Origin: Isoetes taiwanensis
Taxonomy: Eukaryota; Streptophyta; Lycopodiopsida; Isoetales; Isoetaceae
Direction of reading: 5' to 3'
Length of the DNA: 64,000 bases
Assembly: GCA_021234155.1 (NCBI GenBank)
Contig: JAJEKV010000020.1
Location: forward strand, 20,019,018 to 20,083,017
A program made the position numbers and the translations under genes. Of the stretch, positions 10,926-23,075 are shown in pieces. The notes under the pieces were generated by a model. That model saw only the letters and a list, made by a program, of their open reading frames with translations. It had not been told where the DNA came from and searched no databases. Position 1 is the stretch's first letter; each line of letters opens with the position of its first letter.

Positions 10926-12047
10926 GCACACATAAAAGGAGAGTACATTATTGAGCTAAACTTTGATGATTTTTATGGATGGTGGATTAGCACCTTTCGT
11001 AACTTATTGGCCTTGTATCAAAGAAAGTTGTATTAGAACTCATCTTAATTTTATTTTGAAACTTATGCTATTTGCAAAAATATCATTCTGATGATGAGAA
11101 AGCATCTTATGTTATTGACGATGCTACATTTGCAGTTGATAGCCCTGGTTGATGTTGATATGTTATGAATTATCCAAAAATAAATCACGAAAAGAAGAAA
11201 GTTATGCAATTTATTATTGTATTCTAAATAGCAATAGTAACCATTGGCTCGATAGTATCAACTTGTATTCTAGTGCGAAATATTTAAATTACAGTTGGAA
11301 CATTTGAAATATTTAAATTACAATTGGAACATAAGAACATGCGGTATAATCATGGGCTCAACTCTCAGACAAGTTGATAAAGAGAAACAAGGCCTGTCGT
11401 AAATTTCTTGTAATATTAATATTCCCAATTGAATTCAAATTATCTTGTTAGCGCAATGGCCTAACCTTGGGTGTCATGTTATCTTGAAGCCTAGCCTATC
11501 CACGTGTAAGAAAAAATGACCTGGCCTCTTCTTGCCCCATTGGATTTAGATCTATCTTTAAATGTGATTTTATTAAATATTGTGAGTTGACATTCTCAAT
11601 TAGGCGACGTTCCCATGAGCCTGACCTGACCGCAAAAGAGTGAGGTCGAGGTTGAAGTGCGAAGAAGACTGTTCCCATGCGACCGGAGTACTCTTCTGCT
11701 CAGAAACCGGCTGGATCTTCACCGGCTCGATCTTCACCGGCTGCTTCATCGGCTGCTTGCTCCTTCATCACCTGTTGATCCGTTAAAGGGCAAAACAAAG
11801 GCAGCAACCCGACCTTTCAGAAATGGTCTTTCATTTCTTGAAAAATCCGAGTTTTCCTTAAAGGCAAACCTTACCTCTACTGTATGGGAACTGCTCGACT
11901 TCGACTTCGGCCTAGAAAAACAGAGTACGGTCGGTTTCTTGAGAACGTTTCCTTATACACAATATATGTATTTCTTTTTAGCGCAAAGGCCGACCACAAG
12001 TGTCAGCTTATCGCCTATCTACGTGGCAAAAAATATGAGCTGGTTAC
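10926..12047. other. Non-coding with weak duplications
   Basis: Two diverged related blocks start 'tagcgcaatggcc' (near 11449) and 'tagcgcaaaggcc' (near 11979). The plus frame 11657-12082 is low-complexity at its start ('cttcaccggct' repeats) and matches nothing I know. No gene is supported. Confidence 0.4.
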
Positions 12048-12440
12048 GGCTTAAGCCATTCGATCATGATCTACAGGAATAGACGGTCTCCAAAATTCGA
12101 TGGCCGTTCTGGACCGTCACCTAGGTTAGAGCAGAAGATGCTCCACAAAGGTATGGGTCGTCGCCTTATGATGATCCACAGAGGTAAAAAATCAGGGTTC
12201 TTAGCTCCTATTTGTCGTAGCTCTATTTAGCCTTAATTAAGGTCATAGTTCCCGGCATCACAGGATAATTTGAGTTGGATGTGGCTTAAGCCATTCGATC
12301 ATGATCTACAAGAGTCAGGAGATGGTCAGAGCAGAAGATGCTCCTCAAAGGTAAATCAGGGTTTTCTTAGAGCATATCTATCCCAGCCTTAATTAGGATC
12401 ATATGAAAGATTATAGTTCCCGGCATCACAGATTAATGGT
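12048..12440. repeat. Direct tandem repeat, period about 235 bp
   Basis: 'ggcttaagccattcgatcat' begins at 12048 and again at 12283. Both units continue through 'gagcagaagatgctcc', 'atcagggtt' and 'atagttcccggcatcaca'. The second unit is shortened. Confidence 0.75.
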
Positions 12441-14182
12441 GTCGACAGTTTTAGCTGCAAAGGCATGTGCAATGCATTCTTTAGTAGACACCTCTGCATG
12501 ACATGAGTAAAAGTTTTCTCTGATGAACAGGGCCTGATTGATGATTTCTCTGGTGCTACCCTTTATATGGCAATTATAAAGTCTATGGCTTTTTATTCGT
12601 CAACACAAAGGAATGCCAGTCTGTATGTCTCTTAAGTTGCCGCCTGCCTTCAGTGCGTCAAATAAGAAGGAACAAGTTTGAACTCAATGCACCAGCATAT
12701 GGCTATGACTCTTTTACATTAATTATTGGAATTTAAAGGACCAAAACGTTCCCCTTTCCTTTGATGTTGGGCGTTGGCACATTGTATAATATAGTGCTCT
12801 AGTGAGAATTTGGGGTGACTATTTAGGACAACAGTGGTAGTCAATTCACATCTTAATCTTTATACCTTGTTGCTGATGTGTTGCATAACCAAAACTTCTA
12901 TATGAAAATGCAGCTCTAATGTGGCTACGCATTGCTCCTGCAGCCTGCCATTTCCTTCCTAGGTTTACCTTAATCAATTATTATCAGCTCATTATGTTTA
13001 CAAACTAACAAAGAACGTATATGTGCTGGCATAAGATCAATTCTTGGTTCGTTCTTGAAGTTATGACATGTTGCTTTTTAAGCCTCCTACCTTACCTTGG
13101 ATTATAGGGTCTGTGCTTATACTCAGTATAATAGGGTACCTCTGCATAGGCATCCTCAAAATTAGTGGCTAGACGGAGTATTATAGTTTAACAGCTCCCC
13201 AATTCCAGGCAAGTGCGTCAGAATATATTTGTCATATTTAGGGCTGTGCATATGCTCAGTATAATAGGATACCTCTGGAATCCTCTAAATTATTGACTAA
13301 GCTTCCCAAGGAGTACGGATGCAATGAAATTGACATTTCCTTTTTGGAACAATTAACTATCCATTTGGCATTACTTAATTCGTTTATTTGAAATTATTTT
13401 CTCGGTTTAGGTTAGTGTGATTTAGCTAAACGATGTTGAAAAATTAGTTGCTCGTGTCCTTTTTGTCGCTTCGAACTTCAAAAAGTGCATGAGTCTGGTA
13501 GCGGACCCTCAGCCTGCTGTAACCTGCTGCAGTCTTGTCCGCTAACTTTCTTCATATTTTGTTCAAGACTTCCATTTTAAGATACTTATTTGAGGATTTC
13601 TCATTATGCTTATGGATGATATCGCGTTATGCGTATGTAGGTTTTTCCAGGCAGCTCAGTTGGGTTGAAAGATTATCTCTTAAGGGTCTTTATTCTGGTT
13701 TAATGGAAACCTTGCTGGAGTTCTGCCGTAAGTGCTTTCTTGTTTATTACAGGTTATAAATTTCCATAGAAAACTCTCTTTCACTTTGTATCAAAGGCAT
13801 AACTGTATGAAGAATCATAACATTTTAGACAACTTAATGAAACAAGCAAACAATTGTTAGGAATGCTAAGGACATCCACATCCGCATGAATTTTTGGTGC
13901 TTATGACAAGCAGGTTTGCTAATGCACCATATTGTGTTCAAATTGTTTAAGCATAAATGCAAGGGAAGGAGGCACAGAGAAGGAGGACCCTAAGTGAAGT
14001 TATTTAGCCCTTTAGAACTTGGTGGGAAGTAAAGGATTATGGATGGCACTGGGGAATATTATCCCATCAGGGGTCCAAAGGGACCTTACATCCTATGCCT
14101 GGAGGCAATTGAGCTTGACAGTCAATTGGGTGTGTACGAACCTGTCAAGCAGCGGTGCATATTGCTTTTTTTCAGGGTTAAA
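12441..14182. other. Non-coding, one small duplication
   Basis: There is no convincing gene. A direct duplication 'gtgcttatactcagtataat' / 'gtgcatatgctcagtataat' lies at about 13110 and 13245. A 74-codon frame at 13535-13759 has no known motif. Confidence 0.4.
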
Positions 14183-14905
14183 TTGATGAAGGTTATCATT
14201 ATTGTTTAGGGGTTTAATTGATGAAGGTTATCATTATTTTGATTCTATGTTACAAGATTATCTCTTTAGACCACTAGCAGATCATTGCAGATGCATGCTT
14301 TCACTTTTAGGCAGAGCAGGGCAAATAGATCAAGTTGAGGATTTTTTAATAGAATACAATAAATCATGATTTGTTGAGCTGGGCTGAATTCTTGGGATGT
14401 TTTGTGTGGCACGAGAAAAATGCACCTTAGATCATAAGTTTGAGTTGCATTCTGGGCAGATCGAAAACAATTCCCATGAATTAGTTGGAGTTCTATGATA
14501 AACAAACGGAAAAGGATTCAGACGAAAACTTAAGAGTAAGTAGTAAGAATTGATTGTTTTAGGGGTTTAATTGATGAATATTATCATTATGTTGTAGGGG
14601 TTTAGTTGATGAAGGGTATCGTTATTTTGATTCTATGATACAAGATTATCTCCTTAGACCACTGGCAGATCATTGCAGATGCACGCTTTCACTTTTAGGC
14701 AGAGCAGGCCAAATAGATCAAGTTAGGATTTTCTTAATAAAATACCAATAGAGCCTGATTTGTTGAGTTGGGCTGAATTCTTGGGATGTTCTGAGTGCCA
14801 CGAGAAAAATGCACCATAGATCATATGTTTGAATTGCATGCTGAGCAGATGGGGAACAATTCTCATGAATTAGTTGGAGTTCTATGATAAACAAATGGAA
14901 AAGGA
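14183..14905 (+). pseudogene. Tandemly duplicated PPR protein fragment
   Basis: Two copies about 385 bp apart encode the end of a pentatricopeptide repeat protein. Each carries GLxDEGYxYFDSM, LADHCRCMLSLLGRAGQIDQ and, after frame changes, EPDLLSWAEFLGC and HMFELHAEQ. These are hallmarks of the last PPR units and E motif of plant organelle RNA-editing or processing factors. Both copies hold stops and frameshifts, and no upstream PPR array or DYW domain is present, so neither can make a working protein. Confidence 0.75.
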
Positions 14906-15923
14906 TTGAGTCGATGAATGATCATCTTTAGGAAGGCAAGATGTTTGCTGCTTATGGAAGTTTCGTCAATTTGCGAGGTAGAAACGAAATTTTTTATCAC
15001 GGGCCTTGGTTTACAGATTAACAGCTACGGTCTAGTGTACTTAACAATCTGAGGAATATTAGTATATAAATTTTGAAGTTTTCCTTTGAGTGGAACATGT
15101 AACTAGCGACTTCTATCAAGTGTTTGTAGAATGCAATCTTTTTTGACAGCATGGCTATACAACATTGGATTTCTCTTCCACAGACATGGCAGCATTTTTA
15201 CTTTGCAGATTCAAATCCCTCTTTGCTGAAACATTACGTCAGCATTAAATTTAAGGAGAATGTCGATTTAGATTTGGACCTTTTTTTACATTTCTATTTT
15301 ATCTCCCTTGTGCTCTTTAGTTTGATAGTTGCACTGTGACGTGTTGCTGCCATCTTCGGGATCTTGATCCCTATGTACACTTGTCCAGAGTAAATGTATG
15401 CTGCCTGATAGCCAATGAAACTATCTTCTTAAAGCTTGAATTTTATCTAGGATGTGAGAATTCTGCAAGCTTCTGGCTTGGACGATTCTGTCTTGGATGT
15501 AGCATTTTGGAAAGAAGAGGATCTTAAGAGTACCCTGACAAGAGAAGGGGCGTCCAAATTAGGGGGGCTGACACCTCTTTTGCTTTCTGTATATTTTGTG
15601 TGCAATGCAAGATAATGTATTGTTCGGAAATCTAGATAGCAGTAATTGTAATAACCTTGTCTCTTGTGTTTTACAAAGCTTTTTGCTTTTGCAGTGGACT
15701 AATGCATGAGGCACAAAAAGAATCATGGCTGGTATGAATTGGGCCATGGCATATGGCATCATGGCAGCTGGAAATTGCCATCATAGGGTTTTGTCTATGA
15801 TTTCATTAATTTGCAAATGCAAACAGATTCAGAACAACATAACACGATCCTAGAAAATCATCATGTTTTATCTCTGAACATTCTCTTTATTATGAGAAAA
15901 CAACGCTGCCTTGCAACATCAGG
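14906..15923. other. Upstream region of the ALIS gene
   Basis: No gene is recognised. The promoter of the downstream gene should lie here, but I see no decisive TATA or regulatory site. Confidence 0.4.
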
Positions 15924-17768
15924 ATGGATATAGCAAGCACTTCAGGGACAGCCGAAGCTCCTCCAGCATCCTCCTCTCCAAAGAAGAACAAGCCAAAATG
16001 TATATCCGTATTTTTTTGTTTAACTATGTATTTGTTTCTTCCTTTATGTTTCAACATCCTCATCTATTTCCATCATCAGATTCAAGGTTTACACAACAGG
16101 AGCTTCCTGCTTGCAAGCCATTATTGACACCAAAATGGGTGAGCAAATTTTCAACTCTCTGTTGATCACATCTGAATATGCCTTATGTGAGTTGTGTTTT
16201 AGCAATGTAGGTTCTTGCTATTTTTATGTCAATTGGAATTGTTTTTATTCCAATTGGGGTTGCTGCGTTGATCGCTGCCAGAGATGTAAGTATGGCAGTG
16301 TTTTTCCTCTTACTAACGTGTATGTTTAGAGAGATTCCAGACTTTCATTTTCTTGCATTCTGAAGGTTGTTGAAATGAAAGATCGTTATGATAAGGTCTG
16401 CAACCCACTTGCAACAAGACAGCAGCAAGTAGCACATATACAAAGCATCTACACAAATAAGCAGTGTCTGCGAACCTTCCAGGTTACAACTATGAATTCT
16501 GTTAGAGGTCTCATTCAAGATTTAACAAATGTGCAAAAGACAATAGTTAACACATAAAAATGATGCTTTTTTAACTGCCACATCTCCTGCTTAAAATAAC
16601 TAAATTATCTGCCTATCGGCTATGCTTGAACTATTCTAAGGATGTATTTGTGATTATGTAGGTTTCTAAGAAAATGAAGAGCCCAATATATGTATATTAT
16701 GAGTTAGACAATTTCTACCAGAATCATCGTAGGTACTACACATGTTAATAGTAGGTATTGCACATATTAATAATAGCGTGAGCTCCATAGACAAGAAAAT
16801 AATAGCTTCAAGTAAAGTTTAATTCAGATGTACAATATATGAGCCATATTACTCGATACACAAGGGTAGGTTTCTCTTAGCGTGTTCTATAATGTTCCTT
16901 GTTTTGTTACATTGGTACGGAAGATATGTGAAGAGCCGAAGCGATCTGCAACTGCTCGAAGGAACTGCATCGCCAAAAAGTCTTGCAAACTGCGATCCAG
17001 CAAAGACACTAAATGGGCAACTAATCGTGCCTTGTGGACTAGTGGCATGGAGCTTGTTTAATGACACATACTCTTTTCAGCTTAATGGTCAGGCACTTTC
17101 TGTGAATAAAGCGGGCATTTCTTGGAAGAGTGACAGAGAACATAAATTTGGAAAAAATGTTTATCCATCTAACTTTCCAAACAATTTACCCTCAAGCCAG
17201 AATGGAAGCCTTATTGGAGGGGCTCAGCTAGATCCAAACAAGCCTGTATGTATGAACCTCTTGTATCACTTGCATGTTTTAAATTGCGTGCTCATGTTTT
17301 TGCTGTACAACATATAGTTGAGTGAAGATGAAGATCTGATTGTGTGGATGCGGACTGCAGCACTGCCAAACTTTAGGAAACTGTGGGGCAAAATTGAACA
17401 GGACCTTGATCCAGGGGACCTTATTTCTGTTGATGTTAGCAATGTATACAACACATATAGCTTTGGAGGAAAAAAAAGCTTAGTTCTTTCAACTACTACT
17501 TGGATTGGGGGGAAGAACTATTTTCTTGGTGCTGCATATATTGTGGTTGGAGCACTGAGCATTCTTCTGGCACTATTGTTCTTTGTTCTTTTGTACAAGT
17601 ATCCAAGGTATATATACTCATGGTACAAGATACGAACAGTTAGAATGATTTTTGCATACTTACCTTACCTTTTAGATTAACAATTCAATTTCTTGCAGGC
17701 CACTTGGTGACACCTCACGCTTGTCTTGGAATAAGGATGGCAATACTACTTTAAAACCGCCCACTTGA
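15924..17768 (+). CDS. ALIS: ALA-interacting subunit (Cdc50/LEM3 family), P4-ATPase beta subunit
   Basis: This is the beta subunit of phospholipid flippases, needed for export from the ER and activity of P4-ATPases (family knowledge). Exons: 15924-15999, 16080-16138, 16211-16285, 16366-16482, 16662-16732, 16924-17245, 17318-17607, 17699-17768. All introns are GT-AG and the joins stay in frame, giving about 359 residues, the usual family size. Signatures are KYSRFTQQELPACKP near residue 25, a first membrane span VLAIFMSIGIVFIPIGVAAL (about 46-66), YYELDNFYQNHRRYVKSR, NDTYSF and QNGS (possible N-glycosylation), MRTAALPNFRKLWG and a second span near 309-333. The start is the first ATG ahead of the conserved KYSRF block. 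The gene looks intact, and an AATAAA occurs at about 17885. Confidence 0.93.
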
Positions 17769-18559
17769 CTGGATAAAACGGGTATTTAATAGTCTAGAAG
17801 AAGAAAAAAAAAGAAAAAGAAAGATTCCATGGCCTACTACGGAATCAGCTGTAAATTACTTAACCTCTAAATCCATGCCAGGATAAATAAACAAGGCAAA
17901 AGCAGTACAGACGAAAAAGGCAGCAACAGAAAATTTCACTGGTTTTCAAACAAAACAGCCTATTATTGATAATATCTTTTGATATTTTGCTAAACTATGG
18001 AGGACTCTGAAAGAAAAATTAACCAAATGAAAGAATCAAACGCCTTATCCTCTGTAATCGGTACCAGTAAATGGTTGGCAGACAGGAATGAAGCAGCTAC
18101 ACATCCGCTGTCTTCTGTGGTACATTCATAAATAATTATAAGATTTTTAAGCTCTATCAAGAAAATAAAAGAAGCATGGGATGGATCATGGATCCATACC
18201 TGAAGAAGGGCCATTGAGAAAATAATGGGATCCTCAACATAAATGATCATGTCATAAACTTCCACGTTTTTAGTTTTGTATTTGGAATTCAGTGTCATAA
18301 ACCGATCATTATAAAAAGTACATCATTATAAAAAGTACGGAAAAACTCCAAAATATCTTTGTGCTTTGCTAAAATTGCTAAAAGGCCCACGGTATGGGAT
18401 ATTTCTATGAAAATGACCGCAACTATTTTGTGATGATTCAAATAGGAATGTATCTTTCTTATCAAAGTTAAAGAACACTTGAATCGGAGTTCAAAATTTT
18501 AAACCACAATATTTTAAATCCTCTTTGAATCCTTACAACGTTTTTGTGTATTGCAATAA
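17769..18559. other. 3' flank of the ALIS gene
   Basis: It probably contains the 3' UTR at first, then unassigned sequence. A short direct repeat 'atcattataaaaagtac' occurs twice at about 18305-18340. The minus frame 18298-17990 shows no known domain. Confidence 0.4.
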
Positions 18560-19894
18560 CATAACTTGTGATTTTGGACTTCAATGTAGGTGATTTTAGC
18601 TTTGATAGGAAGATCTCATCCTCCTCTGCAATGCATTTGATGGACATATCCCTTTTTGGATCATCATAAAAGATTAACAGTCATTTCCATAAAAATACCC
18701 CCAAAACCAAGGGCGTTCTAGCAATTTTACCAAAAGATAAGGGTATTTTAGAATTTTTCCCAATGAGGTACCCATTTAACTCAAGGCGTTGAGTACTATT
18801 TTTTTTTTTTCCAATTTGTTAAAGTTGTTTAACGAATGCTTCTTTTGTTTACATTAAACACCAGCTCAGCAAAGTGGTATCCTCAATGAACAATTTCTAC
18901 ATCTTCTCGAATCGCAAAATATGGTTGTGTCTTAGGTGTTCTCAAAGGGCCTTGTCTCAGACCACAAAACTGTGACAGGTTGCCTCGTCATCATATCCAC
19001 ATTTTTTAGCATATTAACGCACACAGAATAAGCTTATGGACTTTTTCTAATAGTTCATCTTTAGAAACTACTTCTGTCCAAAGTTTTAAAATTGTGCACT
19101 AAGCACCTCAAGACAAGAGTGTTTCAACCTTTTTAAAAAACAAGACATTAGTTAATGTTCTCAAAGGGCCTTGTCTCAGATCGCAAAGCTATGACAGGTT
19201 GCCTCGTCATCATGTCCACATTTTTTAGCATAGTAACGCTCACGGAATAAGCTTGTGGACTTTTCTAATAGTTCATCTTTAGAAATGCTTCTGTCCAAAA
19301 CCTAAAACAAACCCCCACCATCCCATAAAATCTTCGAAGTGTTTATAAACTCAGTTCGACTGCCCGCCATCTTAAGAACACATACAACCAATCATACAGG
19401 GTGTTAGTCTACAAGGACTAAGTGGGGAGGCTACAATAAGGGAACAAGCTACATGCTTTATTTCTAGCATTTGCATAATGCACAACTTCAATTTTACATC
19501 ATGCACCAACAACATGATGCATAATGCAACAACATATACACCAATACCCATCCTTGCATGATGCCACAATAACCATAGTGCATAATGCAACATATCCATA
19601 TTCTTAGTTTTGATGGAAACTCTCATCCTCCTCTATAATGCATTTGAAGGACATATTCCCATAAAATACCCCAAAATACCCCAAAAATCTACAGGCGCTT
19701 TGGCAATTTTGGCAAAAGATAAGGGTATTTTGGAATTTTTCTCATAAGGTACCCTATTTAACTCAAGGCGTCTTTTTTCCACTTTATTAACGTGGTTTAA
19801 CGATGACTGGGTTCTTTTTATACATTGTATACCAGCTCAACAAAGTGGTATCCTCAATGAACAATTCCAACTTCTTCTCCAATTGCAAAATATG

Positions 19895-19975
19895 ATTGTC
19901 TTAGGTGTGTGGTCTTAGTGGTAACACATTATTTCAAGAATAAATATGCTTCGAGTTCGAGACTGCCAAGAGTGA
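19895..19975 (+). repeat. tRNA-like segment within the array unit
   Basis: 'ggtcttagtggtaacac' resembles an A box and 'gagttcgagac' a B box of a pol III promoter at tRNA-like spacing. The related unit near 25535-25600 keeps the first motif. No cloverleaf with an acceptor stem is seen, so this looks like a SINE-type relic, not a tRNA gene. Confidence 0.35.
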
Positions 19976-20084
19976 CATCCAGTATAAGGTTGAAGAAGGC
20001 AAGGTGTGAGAGATGCGCATACAACACGAGTAGCCTGCCCCCACGTTGGCCAAGCCAAGGCACCACTTAAACCTTAAAAAACTA

Positions 20085-22993
20085 GGGAAATTTACCAAAA
20101 TAACCTTAATTGTTGACTTAATTCCCAAAAACCCTTCATATTTTTGAAATTCCCAAAATGCCCCTAATTCTAAGTATTTTTCCAAGTAGCCCTTTGTATT
20201 TTAAAAATCAGCAAGAGCACGTTTTTACAATAGAGATAGGGGAAGTGTTTGTTATGATGACACTAAGGATCATGTTATCAAGTTATTGAAATATTCTGGC
20301 GCTCATGTTGGCGCTTAGGGTTTCAGCCCTGCTCTTTTGCTCATAACTCGGGATTTCGGTGTTAGATTCAGGTGTTCTTGGGCTCTTTGGAAAGCTTATC
20401 GAACGAGCTTTCCGTCGGTGTATGATTTGTATGGTGTTTCCTCTGTTTTAGTCGACGGAATCCACCTGACATTCCCGGCCCTCTTTTGGCGGTGCTAGGG
20501 TTTGGCTGCAGTTTTCTTTTGGCCATAACTTCTGTATCTGGTTGCAGTTTTGGGTGTGTTTGGGCTTGTTGGAAAGCTCTTTGAGCACTCCATCCAGTGG
20601 TGCTCAAGCTTTTCAGAGATTGGCCTGTTGGGAAAGACGGTTCAGCTCTGAAACTTCGGCCTCTGAAACTTTGCACACGAACGAACGGCTTCCAGATAAG
20701 TTTTCTGTTTCATTTTGAATCAAGGCAAAGACCAATTCAGTTAGCTTGGGGTAGCATATATTTTGATTTCAAGACATTGCATTTAGTAAAGACATTTTCT
20801 GGCATGTTAGTCACTCTAATTTGCTCTCTACTTTTCTCTGGCTTTGAGATTTCTTTAGCTCTTAAGTTTATAAAAGAGATCAAATATTTCTAGTTTATAT
20901 TCAGCAACAAATTAGGGAATACAGCAGAGGCTAGGGGCTGCATAGGCAAGGCAAATGCATTTGAGTAAAAAGTGGGGCCGGAATAAGTTCTTTGGACGAG
21001 AGAGGCTCGACCTCCGCAGACACCAGGATAGCGAGGGCTGGACCCACCAACTGGTAATCCGGACCACTATAAACTCCCGCCATAGAATAACAGCTAGCAT
21101 GAAAAGACACAATGCATATGTATATAAGTGTGGTATTTGTAGTAAAAAAGGAGACTGGGATACGCTACGGACTGAGGGGTCTAAACCCCACCGTAGGCCA
21201 GGATAGCGAGGGCACGATCCTCCAACTGGTTCCCGGATCACCAAAATGACTGAAGGAGAGCCTAAAGGCTTTAATAAATAATAGCTTACAAGTGCTCTTA
21301 CATCAAGTGCTTGAGGATGTGTTGCAGATTATGTGAAGACATCCATAGAATAATCAAAAACCATGTTTGGGACCCTACAAGAAGTTTTGCCAACTGCAGA
21401 ATGTCCAACAAAGTGGAACAGGGAATAGCACAATCAATTATGCTGCAGGCCTTCAAAAAACTCGAAGATGAGGACGTTCATCTAATCAGATTTTTTCATT
21501 TGAATTGAATATCTAGTAACACACAAAACAAGGGAAGGGTGATACCATTATCTGCATAATCTGGATGATTGATCTTTTCATTCTTTTATCATCATTAGGT
21601 ATAAATATAGATTGGCTGTTGTAAGCTATGAAATTGGACGGTTTCTTTGCACAATGCATCAGTTCTATCAACATAGAATATGCATGCTATGTATGAAATT
21701 AGGAAGTTTCTTTAGACGCTTTAATCTGAACTATTAGGCAGTGACTACATAAGCTGGGGATTGTGTTAACATAGTGTAGTTAGAATATTTCAAGATGGTT
21801 TATAAACACGGACCTTTGGACACGTGATGTTATGTTGACAGTAATTACTACATATTCATAGCTCCGGATTGGAGCTCTAATCAGTACTAATCAGTTTAGT
21901 TTAGGGTTTTTGCAGCCTAACAATAATGGCGTGGGAAAAATCCAAAATCCAGAATGACGGAAAACGGATCTGATAATAATACTGTGCATCAGTGAGCCCA
22001 TTACTATTAAGGTTTTTCCTCGAAAACCCTTCGGGGCGGGGTTTTTTAATCCTATTAGTAATCGGCGTCACTAATGTAGCCCAGGTCATAGACAGGGAAA
22101 GAGGGTTTGTAATATGAACCGAACAAAAGTGGCTCATAAACCCCACACAAATTGTTCAGTTAAAAGCTGATTGATAACGACGCATCACTGCACGGCCACG
22201 AAGCCGAAGTAAAGCGGGATGCCAGTAATAATAGAAAAAAGTCAGCCTTCAGAAAAGGCTACATCATAACAGCGTGATGTGCTAGTAGCGCCCTTTTAGG
22301 GAGCTCGCCCATGCTACACAAGTCCAGGGGCCTCGCGGCACAAGGGACATTAATCTATATTCTATTCTATTCTATTCTATTCTATTCTAATTTGGAAAAA
22401 ACAGTTAGAAATCATGGCATTATGACAAAAATATGCAACGTAAATGTCAAATAGGATTTCTTCAACCTAGATGGGGATAAAGCTCTGGACGTTATCGCCG
22501 AAAAAGAATAGCAACAACTGCGTAACCGCAGTGGAATCCTAACATTTTCCACTTTAAGCATGAACATGTTTTAGACCTAATATTAACCATAACTTATCGT
22601 TCTGTACTTTGTACTTCAAATATAAATGCATCAGAAGGATGTACTATGTACCTTCTAGTTCGTCCAGTGACCTTTGTAATATGTCATTGAACATATGTAG
22701 CAGCTTCTCCATAAGATGCCCACAAACCTTCTCTTTCAGTACGATTCTTGTAAAAGCGTTCCGCTAGTTGTCTTCGAATGATTTCTAGCATTGGAATGAT
22801 AGGTTATCTCTAGCGTCAAGAAGCCAAGAATTTAAAGCCCTGTAAAGAATGATCATGTGCATTGGTGATTTTTAAAATATACGAGGATATTTGGAAAAAT
22901 ATTTAACATTTAAGAGCATTTTAGGAATTTTAAAAATACAAAGGGCTTTTTGGGAATTAAGTCAAGAATTAAGGTTATTTTGGTAAATTACCC
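20085..22993. mobile_element. Non-autonomous TIR element, 2,909 bp, 8-bp TSD (MULE-like)
   Basis: Inverted ends of about 130 bp (20085-20218 and 22866-22993) start GGGAAATTTACCAAAATAAC and GGGTAATTTACCAAAATAAC. The direct duplication AAAAACTA flanks it (20077-20084 and 22994-23001). The uninterrupted array unit near 25690 shows the empty site. Long TIRs and an 8-bp duplication suggest a Mutator-like element. No transposase is visible inside. The interior holds two related blocks sharing 'aggatagcgagggc' and 'ccaactggt' (about 21030 and 21200), and a TTCTA microsatellite. Confidence 0.8.
22355..22390 (+). repeat. TTCTA pentanucleotide microsatellite
   Basis: Six to seven copies of 'ttcta'. 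The complementary pentamer run is found at 27362-27390, outside the element. Confidence 0.9.
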
Positions 22994-23075
22994 AAAAACT
23001 AACTCATACCTCACTAACAGATAAAAACTTTATTACAATCAACATATCTACATTACTCTCTCAATACTCAAGAGA

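Noticed and set aside
11657-12082. 141-codon plus-strand frame as a gene
   Set aside because: The start is a short DNA repeat ('cttcaccggct') and the rest has no motif or splice context; best taken as chance.
20912-21244. 110-codon minus-strand frame within the 2.9-kb element
   Set aside because: It overlaps frames on the other strand of similar quality and covers a duplicated non-coding block.
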